Part shown: one piece after another, positions 26,117-34,239 of the stretch
How the letters are laid out: each line of letters starts with the position of its first letter
How positions within the stretch are numbered: position 1 is the first letter of the stretch
Assembly (NCBI GenBank): GCA_009839745.1
Contig: VXPE01000020.1
Location: 1 to 50,717 of the forward strand
DNA: 50,717 nucleotides
Direction: 5' to 3'
Source: Candidatus Poribacteria bacterium
GTDB taxonomy: Bacteria; Poribacteria; WGA-4E; WGA-3G
Notes under the pieces: generated by a model
Databases searched by the model: none
Seen by the model: only the letters and a program-made list of their open reading frames with translations
What the model was told of the DNA's origin: nothing
Made by a program: the position numbers and the translations under genes

Positions 26117-27559
26117 ATGAACACGCAAAAAACAGTACTTATTGTAGATGCCGACAGGACGGAACGGGAACTTGTTTGCGAAACACTCGCAGGTCAAGGG
26201 TTGCGTCTTGTGGTTACAGGGAATATGTATCAAGCGTTTCATCATATTGAGCATCTCAAGGTAGATATTCTCATTGCCCAATTGAGAGCGGAACGGATTG
26301 ATGGATTGACGCTGCTTGAGGCTGCGGCACAGCATCAACCTGATGTCGGTGTAATTTTTATTACGGAGCCTAACATTCTGGAAACCGATATTGGTATCAA
26401 AGCGATGCTGGCATATAAAGACACGTTTTTTTTACCGAAGCCGGTTAATCCTGTCCATCTGGCGGCACTGCTGCAGCGGACGCTGGAAAACCAACGCCTC
26501 GCTTTTGAAAATCGGCAATTACAATCGCAAATAGATGAGAAAGAAGGATTACGCCGCCTTACAGGCAGGTCGCCTCAGATCACGAAAATTCGCGACATGA
26601 TTACGCAGATCGCACCTACAAAAGCGACTGTAGTGATATACGGTGCGCGAGGGACAGGCAAAGAATTGGTTGCCCGTGCGATCCATCATCGCAGTTTACG
26701 ACGGGGTTCTCTTATTGCCTTCAATTGTGCAACGTTAAACGAAAACCTTGCAGAATCTGAACTCTTTGGTCACGAACGTGGGGCATTTAGTGGGGCGTAT
26801 CATCAACGCATCGGACGCTTTGAGCTTGCACACGGTGGGACCCTATTTCTTGACGAGATCTCACAACTGAGTCCATCCAATCAAGCACGCCTGTTGCGTG
26901 TTCTCGAAGAACGTGAATTTGAACGGGTCGGTGGCGACAAGACGATTCAGGTTGATGTCCGTGTTGTGTGTGCCACGAACCACGATTTAGAAACCGCCTC
27001 CAGCAGACGAGAATTCCTCCCAGATCTCTATGATCGGCTTAATGTCGTGCCTATCTACCTTCCAACACTTCAGGAACGCATTGAAGATGTGCCGTTACTC
27101 GTTAAAGATTTCCTTGAAGAGTTTAGCCAACAGAACAGCAAATCTCCAATAACGATAGCGCCGGAGGCAGTCAGAACGTTGATGAAATATGATTGGCCAG
27201 GAAATGTCCGCGAATTGAAAAACTGTATTGAAGGTATGGTTGTTATGTCCAATCAACCGACAATCCAGCAGATTCACCTGCCTGAACGCATTCTCAAAGC
27301 AACGGGAATAGAGTTTTCAAATTACGGGCTGGGTGACCCAGCCCCTACGGTTCCTGATGTCTGGCAAGTTGGTGCGAATAACGGTGGGCAAGGGTTAAAT
27401 GTAGAAGTCGGTATGTCGCTCGATGAGATTAACCGAGAAGTCCTGCGGGCGACTCTCGAATCCGTGGACAATAACAAGGCAAAAGCGGCAGAAATTCTCA
27501 AAGTCAGCCGACGCACAATCCAACGGAAAGCAAAAGAATACGGTCTTGCTGACGAATAA
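26117..27559 (+). CDS. NtrC-family sigma54 activator with a degenerate receiver domain
   Basis: A transcription activator acting at sigma54 promoters. It has a receiver domain (1-120), an AAA+ domain (about 150-385) and a Fis-type helix-turn-helix (432-478, KAKAAEILKVSRRTIQRKAKEYGL). The AAA+ part has Walker A GARGTGKE (176-183), a GAFSGA loop (222-227; normally GAFTGA), Walker B TLFLDEI and the arginine-finger region. The receiver keeps Asp11, Thr83 and Lys108, but the phosphoacceptor position is Gln55 (DILIAQLRAERIDG instead of a D-x-x-MP-x-x-DG pattern). It therefore probably is not activated by phosphorylation. No histidine kinase is adjacent. The true start is the ATG 26117. A palindromic element is embedded in the linker (codons 403-411). 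Confidence 0.93.
   Translation: MNTQKTVLIVDADRTERELVCETLAGQGLRLVVTGNMYQAFHHIEHLKVDILIAQLRAERIDGLTLLEAAAQHQPDVGVIFITEPNILETDIGIKAMLAYKDTFFLPKPVNPVHLAALLQRTLENQRLAFENRQLQSQIDEKEGLRRLTGRSPQITKIRDMITQIAPTKATVVIYGARGTGKELVARAIHHRSLRRGSLIAFNCATLNENLAESELFGHERGAFSGAYHQRIGRFELAHGGTLFLDEISQLSPSNQARLLRVLEEREFERVGGDKTIQVDVRVVCATNHDLETASSRREFLPDLYDRLNVVPIYLPTLQERIEDVPLLVKDFLEEFSQQNSKSPITIAPEAVRTLMKYDWPGNVRELKNCIEGMVVMSNQPTIQQIHLPERILKATGIEFSNYGLGDPAPTVPDVWQVGANNGGQGLNVEVGMSLDEINREVLRATLESVDNNKAKAAEILKVSRRTIQRKAKEYGLADE
27326..27350. repeat. Short palindromic element inside the sigma54-activator gene
   Basis: GGGCTGGGT-g-ACCCAGCCC-CTACGG: a perfect 9-bp stem with a 1-nt loop and the family CTACGG tail. 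It is read in frame as GLGDPAPTV in the linker between the AAA+ and DNA-binding domains. Confidence 0.75.
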
Positions 27560-27632
27560 GAATTGTCAGAATGCCCTATTTTCCTACTCTTATCTGGCGT
27601 ATTCAAGCCCCTTAATTTAACGCAGCGGAAAT

Positions 27633-28424
27633 TTAGTATCCGCCGGACAAGAGCTTCTGCTTGTTGGCATAAACCTGTTTATAATACGCTACGCGTTTCA
27701 ATTGGGAAGCCGCTTCTTCGTCAATGATGACAACCGTTCGGGGATGCATCTGTAACACCGATGCTGGTACTTCCGCTGTGATAGGTCCCTCCACGGTGTG
27801 AGCAATCGCCTCGGCTTTCGATTCGCCGTTTGCCAGCAGCAGACACTGTTTTGCCTCCATAATTGTGCCTACTCCCATCGTAATCGCCATTTTGGGTACC
27901 GCGTCCACGGTTCCTCCGAAATGTGGAGCGTTTGCCTCGAGCGTCCCCTGCGTCAAAGTCTTAATGCGAGTCCGGGATCCCAGAGATGAACTCGGTTCAT
28001 TGAAACCGATATGTCCATCTTTTCCGATACCGAGAACTTGGATGTCAACGCCACCGGCGTTGACAATTGCGGTTTCATACTGCTCACAAAATTCCTCGTG
28101 TTCTACAGCGGTGCTCTGCGGGATATGGCGATTCTCAGCGGGAATATTAACGGCATTAAAAAAGTGGGTCTCCATGAAGGTGTGGTAACTATACGGATGG
28201 CTCCGTGGAATCCCGACGTACTCATCTAAGTTAAAAGTCGTCACGGCTGAGAAATCGAGTCCCTCCGTTTTGTGCATCCGTGCCAAGGCTTCATAAAGCC
28301 CAATCGGTGTGCTACCGGTAGCGAGTCCCAAAACGAGGTTCGGCTTTTTTAGGAGCGCGCCGCGGATAATTTCCGCTGAAACCGCCACAAGCTGCGCATA
28401 AGTCGGTTGAATAATAACTTCCAT
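27633..28424 (-). CDS. nagB: Glucosamine-6-phosphate deaminase
   Basis: It converts glucosamine-6-phosphate to fructose-6-phosphate plus ammonia. The 263-residue protein carries the family signatures LGLATGSTPIGLYEAL (phosphate loop), FNLDEYVGIPRSHPYSY (catalytic Asp), VLGIGKDGHIGFNEP with the catalytic His/Asp, and SRTRIKTLTQGT. Length and order match NagB. It is the last gene of a minus-strand set: TPR protein, sugar epimerase, nagB, with a 50-bp gap to the epimerase. No nagA or transporter is adjacent, so amino-sugar catabolism is only partly represented here. Confidence 0.95.
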   Translation of the reverse strand: MEVIIQPTYAQLVAVSAEIIRGALLKKPNLVLGLATGSTPIGLYEALARMHKTEGLDFSAVTTFNLDEYVGIPRSHPYSYHTFMETHFFNAVNIPAENRHIPQSTAVEHEEFCEQYETAIVNAGGVDIQVLGIGKDGHIGFNEPSSSLGSRTRIKTLTQGTLEANAPHFGGTVDAVPKMAITMGVGTIMEAKQCLLLANGESKAEAIAHTVEGPITAEVPASVLQMHPRTVVIIDEEAASQLKRVAYYKQVYANKQKLLSGGY

Positions 28425-28474
28425 TTATTTGATAGAATACTTTCCAATTATGTTAGCGTTTTTTGGGATTCGGG

Positions 28475-29263
28475 TTAAACGTTTCCAGCGATAATCCTGT
28501 CCATATCATCGCTGATACTATGCACTCTGCCCTCCGGATTGTCTCCGTCAACGGGGAGTTCCGCGGTCATATAGTCGTCATATCCGATATCTTCGAGTGC
28601 TGCCATGACAGCATTCCAATCGATTGTGCAGTCTTCAATCAGATAGGTGAACCGGGTCTCATTTGCATTGAACCCCTTGATATGTACTTTAGAAATCCGA
28701 TTCCCAAGAGATCGGACCCAGTGCTGTGGATATCCATACAACACGATGTTACCCACGTCAAAATAGGCTGTTACGGTTTCATGCTCAAATTCGTCGAGAT
28801 ACCGCGAAAATTCCATCGGACTGAGTAGAAATTTATTCCAAACGTTCTCAATGGCGATTGTAATGCCTTTTTCGGATGCCTCTGGGATCAATTTTCGAAT
28901 TTCTGCCTGTGAACGTTCATACGCCGCTTCATAGTGGGTCGCTTCATTGACGACAGCTGGAACGAGTAGCACCGTGTCTGCCCCGACAGCCGTTGCGGTC
29001 GCTATGGAGTCAAGCATTCCGTCTCGTGATTCAGCACGAACCGTGTCGTCGGCATCGGAAAGTGGACACGCCCAGTGTTTGCTATTCATCACACTGAATA
29101 CTTCCAATTGATGCTGTATTGCGATCGCCTTTATCTCGTGCCGGTCGGCATCATTTACGAGGGTATTAATTTCAACACCGTCAAAACCGGCTTCTTTCGC
29201 GAGTTTAAACCGTGCTTCCGTTGCGTTACCGGGTAATGAGCCGATACATATTCCCTTTTTCAT
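28475..29263 (-). CDS. Sugar-phosphate isomerase/epimerase (xylose isomerase-like TIM barrel)
   Basis: A 262-residue TIM barrel of the AP-endonuclease-2/xylose-isomerase superfamily. It begins KKGICIGSLPGNATEARFKLAKEAGFDGVEI and shows the expected metal-site segments: Glu in TIAIENVWNKF, Asp in AYFDVGN, His in KVHIKGF and Glu in MTAELP. These correspond to the Glu-Asp-His-Glu set of L-ribulose/xylulose 5-phosphate 3-epimerases such as UlaE/SgbU. The substrate is not assignable. Its ATG directly follows the TPR gene's TAG with no gap, so it is translationally coupled. Confidence 0.88.
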   Translation of the reverse strand: MKKGICIGSLPGNATEARFKLAKEAGFDGVEINTLVNDADRHEIKAIAIQHQLEVFSVMNSKHWACPLSDADDTVRAESRDGMLDSIATATAVGADTVLLVPAVVNEATHYEAAYERSQAEIRKLIPEASEKGITIAIENVWNKFLLSPMEFSRYLDEFEHETVTAYFDVGNIVLYGYPQHWVRSLGNRISKVHIKGFNANETRFTYLIEDCTIDWNAVMAALEDIGYDDYMTAELPVDGDNPEGRVHSISDDMDRIIAGNV

Positions 29264-30586
29264 CTATTTTTCCTTTTGTGCGGCTTGAATTTTTAATAGG
29301 AGTTTGTTATATGCGTCTACATCTGGTGCCAGTGCGAGGGCACGATGAATCGCTTCCGAAGCTTCCGCATATTGTGTGTTGCGGTAGTAGGTGTATGCGA
29401 GTGTATCGTAGTATCTTGCGGTCGGTTCCAAGGAGACAGCGTGCTTTGCCAAGTCAATTGCCTGCTGTATGTCTTTACCGAGTCCGGCATAAAGACGCGC
29501 CAAGTTGTTATAGGCTTCCGCTGCTGTGTTATCTACAACGATTGCCTGCTTGAACGCTGCAATCGCTGGATCAAACTGCTGTTGGTTGATATAGATAACT
29601 CCTAACTTCAGCCATACCTGTGAGTCGTTTGGTGCGATTTCTGTGGACTTCTGATATGCCAATGCCGCTTTTTCAAAGGCTCGCTGTTTGATAAAGACTT
29701 CGCCGAGATGCGTATACGCTGGCACATAAGATGGATGCGCCTGTGTAGCCGTCTCGTAAATCTGGACGGCTGCCGTTAAATTGTCATACGTCTCGTGAAG
29801 TTCTCCCAATTTGATGTAGAGCACCGGTAGATTCGGATTGAGATAGAGTGCCTCGCGATACGCATGGACTGCGTCCTCGTAAGTTTTTAGGTGTCGAAAC
29901 TGTGCCATGGCAGCCGCGGCTTGTTCACTGTTTCCGAGCCGTCGATAGGTGAGGGCGCGCCGGTAGTGTGCCTGCGACAGATATTGATTTCGCAGGAGCG
30001 CGGCATCGTAATATTCCATTGCCTGTTGTAGACGATTCTGGAGTTCTGACACCCTTCCCAATCCGTAATAGGATTCAGTATGATCCGGATTTAAACGGAT
30101 ACCCTCACGATAAGCACTTTCGGCTGCGTCCAATCGGTGTTGCAGCACATACACATCACCGAGATGGATGTGTCCTTCCGCGGTTTCAGGGAGCAGGGCA
30201 AGTGCTTGTCTGAGATGGTTTTCGGCAAGTGTTGATTCGCCTTGGGTCTTGTAAACGATGCCTAAATGAAGGTGTGCGGTTCCATGCACATCCTGCGGTG
30301 CCTTTAGTGCCAAAGCGCTCTGATATGCTGCTACTGCCTCGCTTAAACTGTTGAGTTCCTGATAAACAATACCGATATAACATTCGGCGAGACTCCCAAC
30401 GCTCTCTGATGTCGCAAATTCTTTTCGGATGCTTTGAAATTCGGCGAGTGCCAAGTCGTACCGTTCCGCGTCAAGGTGGCGCACCGCACGTTCAAGTCTG
30501 TTGTTGAGTTCCCGTTCAACATCGCACCATCCGTGTATGGATGAAAGTGAAATGAGGAGAGCGAAGAAGGTGATTAAGGTTTTCAT
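29264..30586 (-). CDS. Exported tetratricopeptide-repeat protein
   Basis: A 440-residue protein with an N-terminal signal peptide (KTLITFFALLISLSSIHG) followed by roughly ten tandem TPR units. Typical units include AEGHIHLGDVYVLQHRLDAAESAYREGIRLNPDHTESYYGLGRV and AEAYNNLARLYAGLGKD. TPR superhelices bind proteins or assemble complexes, here in the periplasm or on the outer membrane. No catalytic domain is present. The downstream epimerase starts immediately after its stop. Repeat boundaries are clear because the W/L-G-Y-A-F-A-P pattern recurs at 34-residue spacing. Confidence 0.9.
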   Translation of the reverse strand: MKTLITFFALLISLSSIHGWCDVERELNNRLERAVRHLDAERYDLALAEFQSIRKEFATSESVGSLAECYIGIVYQELNSLSEAVAAYQSALALKAPQDVHGTAHLHLGIVYKTQGESTLAENHLRQALALLPETAEGHIHLGDVYVLQHRLDAAESAYREGIRLNPDHTESYYGLGRVSELQNRLQQAMEYYDAALLRNQYLSQAHYRRALTYRRLGNSEQAAAAMAQFRHLKTYEDAVHAYREALYLNPNLPVLYIKLGELHETYDNLTAAVQIYETATQAHPSYVPAYTHLGEVFIKQRAFEKAALAYQKSTEIAPNDSQVWLKLGVIYINQQQFDPAIAAFKQAIVVDNTAAEAYNNLARLYAGLGKDIQQAIDLAKHAVSLEPTARYYDTLAYTYYRNTQYAEASEAIHRALALAPDVDAYNKLLLKIQAAQKEK

Positions 30587-30641
30587 TGCGGGGAGTAGGC
30601 GGCATTGATGTGCAAACGGACGCCGATGAGAGAGTAGGTAT

Positions 30642-30663
30642 GGGACGGCACGGGAGCCGTCCC
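30642..30663 (-). terminator. Hairpin downstream of the first LamG gene
   Basis: GGGACGGC (30642-30649) pairs with GCCGTCCC (30656-30663) around a 6-nt loop. A weaker counterpart (GGGACGCCATG... GCCATCCC) lies after the second LamG gene at 31732-31758. There is no strong T-tract. Confidence 0.45.
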
Positions 30664-30682
30664 AACATTTCAGGGTGTGAAA

Positions 30683-31492
30683 TTAGTCACGATTTTTTTT
30701 CAGTTGTCCCCACGTCGTGGAGACCTTGTCCCCAGGTTCAACAGGCAGCAGTTCCCCGTCCATAACGCTTACCACCTCTTTATCGTTGAGGGCTCTGTCG
30801 TAGACGTAGAGATCGTCGATGTAGAACTTCGCGGCGTTATAACCCGTTCTACCGATGTAAAGTTTCTCTGCGCCTTGGGCGTGATCCTTCGGAACAGCTA
30901 TCTTCACAACTTCTTTTCCATCAACATAGAACTTCAATTCGGCACCATCTTTGACCCCTGCAATGTGATACCATTTATTCTCATCAAAAGTGTCGTTTTC
31001 TCCATCGGGCCCCGCGCAGTGCGTGCCTGCGTTACCGGGATTAAACCGATAGTGGATATGCAGCGGCACACGGTTACAGGTCCATATCCCGGGAGAACGG
31101 TCAGAGCCGGGGGCTTTTTTGGCAATAATTTGATCCCAGCCCCCTGAGTTCGGATCCGTAAAGTTGAGCCAGAAGAGATACGTGTTGTCCGTATAATCCT
31201 CTAATTCTTTGAAGGAATCGACCTGCACACTGTCCGCACCTTTTGCAAATAGCATTGCGCCACTGCCGTAGACGACTTCATCTTTGACAATCTTCGCACC
31301 ATCAACGATTTCACCATCATTTCCACCACCGGTCCCATCTACAAGATTTCCACCTTTCGCTTCATCAAAACTGAAGTAAAGGATTAAACCTTTATCTTCG
31401 ACATTTCGGGCATCTGTAGAGAGCGCGCTGCCTATTATTAATAGGGCAACGGTAAGTACATACATAACTAAACGCATGAGTAACCTCCTCAT
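30683..31492 (-). CDS. Secreted LamG/concanavalin A-like domain protein (copy 1)
   Basis: A 269-residue exported protein. The signal peptide (VMYVLTVALLIIGSALSTDA) is followed by one LamG-like jelly roll (residues 35-240). The pattern is GLILYFSFDE, GNDGEIVDGAKI, YTDNTYLFWLNF, KWYHIAGVKDGAELKFYVDGKEV, LYIGRTGYNAAKFYIDDLYVYDRALNDKEV, the standard LamG strand order ending in the V-YDRAL-EV motif. Such domains bind carbohydrate or matrix. It is a tandem paralogue of the 31776 gene (roughly two-thirds identical), and the leaders are also similar. GAGGAGGTT precedes the ATG. No enzymatic domain is present. Confidence 0.88.
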   Translation of the reverse strand: MRRLLMRLVMYVLTVALLIIGSALSTDARNVEDKGLILYFSFDEAKGGNLVDGTGGGNDGEIVDGAKIVKDEVVYGSGAMLFAKGADSVQVDSFKELEDYTDNTYLFWLNFTDPNSGGWDQIIAKKAPGSDRSPGIWTCNRVPLHIHYRFNPGNAGTHCAGPDGENDTFDENKWYHIAGVKDGAELKFYVDGKEVVKIAVPKDHAQGAEKLYIGRTGYNAAKFYIDDLYVYDRALNDKEVVSVMDGELLPVEPGDKVSTTWGQLKKNRD

Positions 31493-31591
31493 GTCTAAGC
31501 GAATTAACGTGCCGTGCGGGTCGCTTATAGCGCATGACTTTAAGCCTACTCTGAAAGAATAAGAAACCCGCGTTTTAACCCATTAGGTATT

Positions 31592-31620
31592 ATAATAAAG
31601 AAAATAGTTAAAGATGTCAA
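31592..31620 (-). promoter_or_regulatory. Promoter of LamG gene copy 1
   Basis: On the minus strand: TTGACA (31615-31620), a 17-bp spacer and TATTAT (31592-31597). A block TTAAAACGCGGGTTTCTT (31562-31579) follows in the leader and is shared with the other LamG gene. Confidence 0.7.
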
Positions 31621-31775
31621 GAAAATTCTGCGGTTGGAACATTCTGATATAGCGATGGAAGGGCAGGCTTCGGTCTGAGAAACAGGCAAGACTTTAGCGG
31701 AACAAATCGGCACAGATGGAAAAATAAATGTGGGACGCCATGAATGAAAGCCATCCCACATTTTGTGATGTGAAA

Positions 31776-32567
31776 TTAATCACGACGTGTTTTCAGGTGT
31801 CCCCACGTGGTAGCGAGTTTGTTTTGGGGTTCCACAGGCGTGAGAAGACCTCCGTCCATGACAATTGCCACCTCATCAGCACTGACGGCTCTATCGTAGA
31901 CATAAAGGTCATCAATATAAAAGAGTGCCGAGGCATACCCTGTTTTACCGATATAGAGTTTTTCTGCACCTTGGGCGTGGCTCGCCGGAACAGTCTGTTC
32001 CACGACTTCTTCTCCATCGACATAGAACCTCAACTTGTCGCCCTCTTTGATCCCTGCGATGTGATGCCAGTCGCCGACTGCAAATTCGTCATCTTCGCCA
32101 TCGGGTCCTGCACAGAGGGTGCCTTGGTTACCCGGATTGAAGCGGTAGTGGATATGCAAACTGGCGCGGTTACAGGTCCATATCCCGGGAGAACGGTCAG
32201 AACCGGGTGCTTTTTTTGCTATAATTTGATTCCACGCGCCGGAATTCACATCGGTGAAATTGAGCCAGAAGAGATAGGAATTGTCTATATACTCTTCTAA
32301 TGCTGGAAAAGAATCGACCGATACACCGTCATTACCGTCATCGCATAGCAACGATCCGTTGCCGTAGACGACTTGATCGGTGGCAATCTCTGCTCCATCA
32401 ATCGCCCCATCATTTCCGCCGCCTGTTTCATCCATAACTGTTCCATTTTTGGCATCGTCGAAACTGAAGTAAAGGATTAAGCCATCGTCTTGGACTACGG
32501 CGTGTGTAGTGAGCGCGCTGCCTACCATTAGGACGGCAACGGCGAATAGATACAAGATTAAACGCAC
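31776..32567 (-). CDS. Secreted LamG/concanavalin A-like domain protein (copy 2)
   Basis: A 263-residue paralogue of the 30683 gene with the same layout: signal peptide (ILYLFAVAVLMVGSALTTHA), then one LamG domain with GLILYFSFDD, GNDGAIDGAEI, WHHIAGIKEGDKLRFYVDGEEV and YIDDLYVYDRAVSADEV. The segment around IIAKKAPGSDRSPGIWTCNR is identical in both copies. That stretch, with two conserved Cys (WTCNR and CAGPDGE), is probably a specific surface feature. It has its own promoter and a GAGGAGG-type leader, so the copies arose by tandem duplication of gene plus promoter. It is likely exported; the ligand is unknown. Confidence 0.88.
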   Translation of the reverse strand: MRLILYLFAVAVLMVGSALTTHAVVQDDGLILYFSFDDAKNGTVMDETGGGNDGAIDGAEIATDQVVYGNGSLLCDDGNDGVSVDSFPALEEYIDNSYLFWLNFTDVNSGAWNQIIAKKAPGSDRSPGIWTCNRASLHIHYRFNPGNQGTLCAGPDGEDDEFAVGDWHHIAGIKEGDKLRFYVDGEEVVEQTVPASHAQGAEKLYIGKTGYASALFYIDDLYVYDRAVSADEVAIVMDGGLLTPVEPQNKLATTWGHLKTRRD

Positions 32568-32650
32568 AGGTAAACCTCCTCAGGTCTAAAACAAAATTAA
32601 CATACCGTGCGAACCTCAAAAAGAGACCCGCGTTTTAACTCGTTGAGAAT

Positions 32651-32680
32651 ATGATACACCAAAAAACTTAAATAGGTCAA
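32651..32680 (-). promoter_or_regulatory. Promoter of LamG gene copy 2
   Basis: On the minus strand: TTGACC (32675-32680), an 18-bp spacer and TATCAT (32651-32656). It is followed by the same AGTTAAAACGCGGGTCTC leader block seen in copy 1. Confidence 0.6.
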
Positions 32681-32729
32681 GGAAAATCCACCCCTCGCGT
32701 ATTTTCCAATGGAAATAGATAAAAATCCT

Positions 32730-32758
32730 TTGACATACCCTAATTTCTGTGGTATGCT
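32730..32758 (+). promoter_or_regulatory. Sigma70-type promoter of the FMN reductase gene
   Basis: TTGACA (32730-32735), a 17-bp spacer and TATGCT (32753-32758). Transcription near 32766 gives a leader of about 120 nt that includes R1 copy D. Confidence 0.75.
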
Positions 32759-32789
32759 AAGATGTGTAAAAAAAACGCTTTAGTCCTGT

Positions 32790-32817
32790 AGGGTTTATTT
32801 GCTTGGGTGTTCCTTCA
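32790..32817 (-). repeat. Dispersed repeat R1, copy D (inverted)
   Basis: On the minus strand it reads TGAAGGAACACCCAAGC then AAATAAACCC, matching the R1 core at 38617. It lies in the transcribed leader of the FMN reductase gene. Confidence 0.7.
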
Positions 32818-32883
32818 ATACGTTTATAGCAGGTGAATTGACGAGGATTGCCCCACTTTATTTTTTTTGAAAAGGAGGTCGAA

Positions 32884-33453
32884 ATGCAGAGTACCGATGA
32901 TCTATCTATCTATGTTGTTGCCATCTGTGGGAGTCTGCGACAGGGCAGCTCGACGCATGCTGCGCTCCAAATTGCACTCTCCGCAGCGAAAGCCGCGGGT
33001 GCCGAGGTTGAGTTGCTTGAACTCGGCGAATACGACCTCGTCTTCCAAGGTTCTGTGGCGAGCGAAAGTGATTACCCGCCTGGGGTTTTCAAGTTACGGG
33101 AAAAGGTGAAACGCGCACATGGTATACTTCTCGGATCGCCTGAATACCACGGGAGCTTCAGCGGTGTCCTTAAAAGTGCACTCGATTTGATGGGATTCGA
33201 TGAATTTGAGAATAAGGTAATTGGGCTCATCGGTGTATCCGGGGGACGCATGGGTGCGGTGAACGCGCTTTCTATGTTGCGGACGGTAGGCACTGCCCTT
33301 CACGCATGGGTTGTCCCGAACGATGTATCAATCCCGAACTCATCTGAGGCGTTTGATGCGGACGGTAATTTATACGATACTGAATTGACGGCGCGCGTCA
33401 AAGCGGTAGGCGAACAGGTTACTGAATTCGCTGCACTTCGGAATTCAGTATAA
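32884..33453 (+). CDS. NADPH-dependent FMN reductase-family flavoprotein
   Basis: A flavodoxin-like oxidoreductase (about 189 residues). The FMN phosphate loop is ICGSLRQGSSTHAAL near the N-terminus. The second flavin loop is GSPEYHGSFSGVLKSALDLMGF, the diagnostic PxYHGSxPxxLKxxLD-type motif of the NAD(P)H-dependent FMN reductase/azoreductase family. GVSGGRMGAVNAL is the third contact. It would reduce FMN or quinone- and azo-type acceptors with NAD(P)H in the cytosol. The frame is open from 32848, but AAGGAGGTC (32872-32880) decides for the ATG at 32884. Its own promoter lies upstream. Confidence 0.92.
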   Translation: MQSTDDLSIYVVAICGSLRQGSSTHAALQIALSAAKAAGAEVELLELGEYDLVFQGSVASESDYPPGVFKLREKVKRAHGILLGSPEYHGSFSGVLKSALDLMGFDEFENKVIGLIGVSGGRMGAVNALSMLRTVGTALHAWVVPNDVSIPNSSEAFDADGNLYDTELTARVKAVGEQVTEFAALRNSV

Positions 33454-33500
33454 GAACACACCCGAGACAGAACACACGACGCACAAAATCCAGCAAACAA

Positions 33501-34235
33501 ATGAACGAAATACACAATTGGGACACATGGCTCGGGACGGATGAAGCAGGAAAGGGTGATTATTTCGGTCCGCTCGTCGTCGCAGCCGTTTATGTGGATG
33601 CAGACTGTCGAGAAACCCTCTCCGATTTGGGCATTGCTGATGGGAAAACGCTGTCAAATCGCCGTATTCGGGCCCTTGCTGAATCGATGCACCATCGCTA
33701 TGAAAGGCATATCGTTGTCGTGGAAAGGATGCCCGAGGCGTATAATTCCCTTTATACCGATTTCCGTAGGCACGGACAAAACTTAAATCACCTTCTGGCA
33801 TCGCTCCATGCAGAAGCCATTCATACTTTAGCGGCTCGGGTGGGTGCGAAGCACGCGCTTGTTGACAGATTTTCTAAGGACGACCTCATCACGCGGGAAC
33901 TCCGCCAACGCATGGGCGGAAAACCCCGTTTTCAAGGAGATGCGTCTGTTCCATTTCAAGGTAGAATTTCCAGTGATAACCCCTTGGACATTAAGATAAT
34001 ACAAGTTCCGAAAGCGGAACGCGATATTGCCGTTGCTGCCGCCTCTATCATCGCTCGAGATGCTTTTCTGAAGGCGATGGACACCTTGTCCGAGAAATAT
34101 GAGATTTGTTTGCCGAGAGGCTCGTATCAAGTCGTAGAAGCGGGTAAAGAATTTGTCGCGAGGCATGGGAGTCGTGCGTTGGGGAACGTTGCAAAACTTC
34201 ATTTTAGTCTAACAGATGCTGTGCAGAGTTTTTAA
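33501..34235 (+). CDS. rnhC: Ribonuclease HIII (short form)
   Basis: It removes RNA from RNA-DNA hybrids. The active-site start GTDEAGKGDYFGPL (residues 12-25) is the RNase HIII version of the type 2 RNase H signature. Further on, Asp in HALVDRFSKDDL and the segment AERDIAVAAASIIARDAFL complete the catalytic site. At 244 residues it is about 60-70 shorter than Bacillus RNase HIII and lacks the N-terminal TBP-like substrate-binding domain. It could be read as an HII-like protein, but the GKGDYFGP motif favours HIII. It is followed after 4 bp by thiI. Confidence 0.88.
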   Translation: MNEIHNWDTWLGTDEAGKGDYFGPLVVAAVYVDADCRETLSDLGIADGKTLSNRRIRALAESMHHRYERHIVVVERMPEAYNSLYTDFRRHGQNLNHLLASLHAEAIHTLAARVGAKHALVDRFSKDDLITRELRQRMGGKPRFQGDASVPFQGRISSDNPLDIKIIQVPKAERDIAVAAASIIARDAFLKAMDTLSEKYEICLPRGSYQVVEAGKEFVARHGSRALGNVAKLHFSLTDAVQSF

Positions 34236-34239
34236 AAGA

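Larger units (their letters stand above)
32568..32883. other. Divergent intergenic region with two promoters and an R1 repeat
   Basis: It contains the minus-strand promoter of LamG copy 2 (32651-32680), the plus-strand promoter of the FMN reductase (32730-32758) and R1 copy D (32790-32817) in the reductase leader. No gene was seen. Confidence 0.75.
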
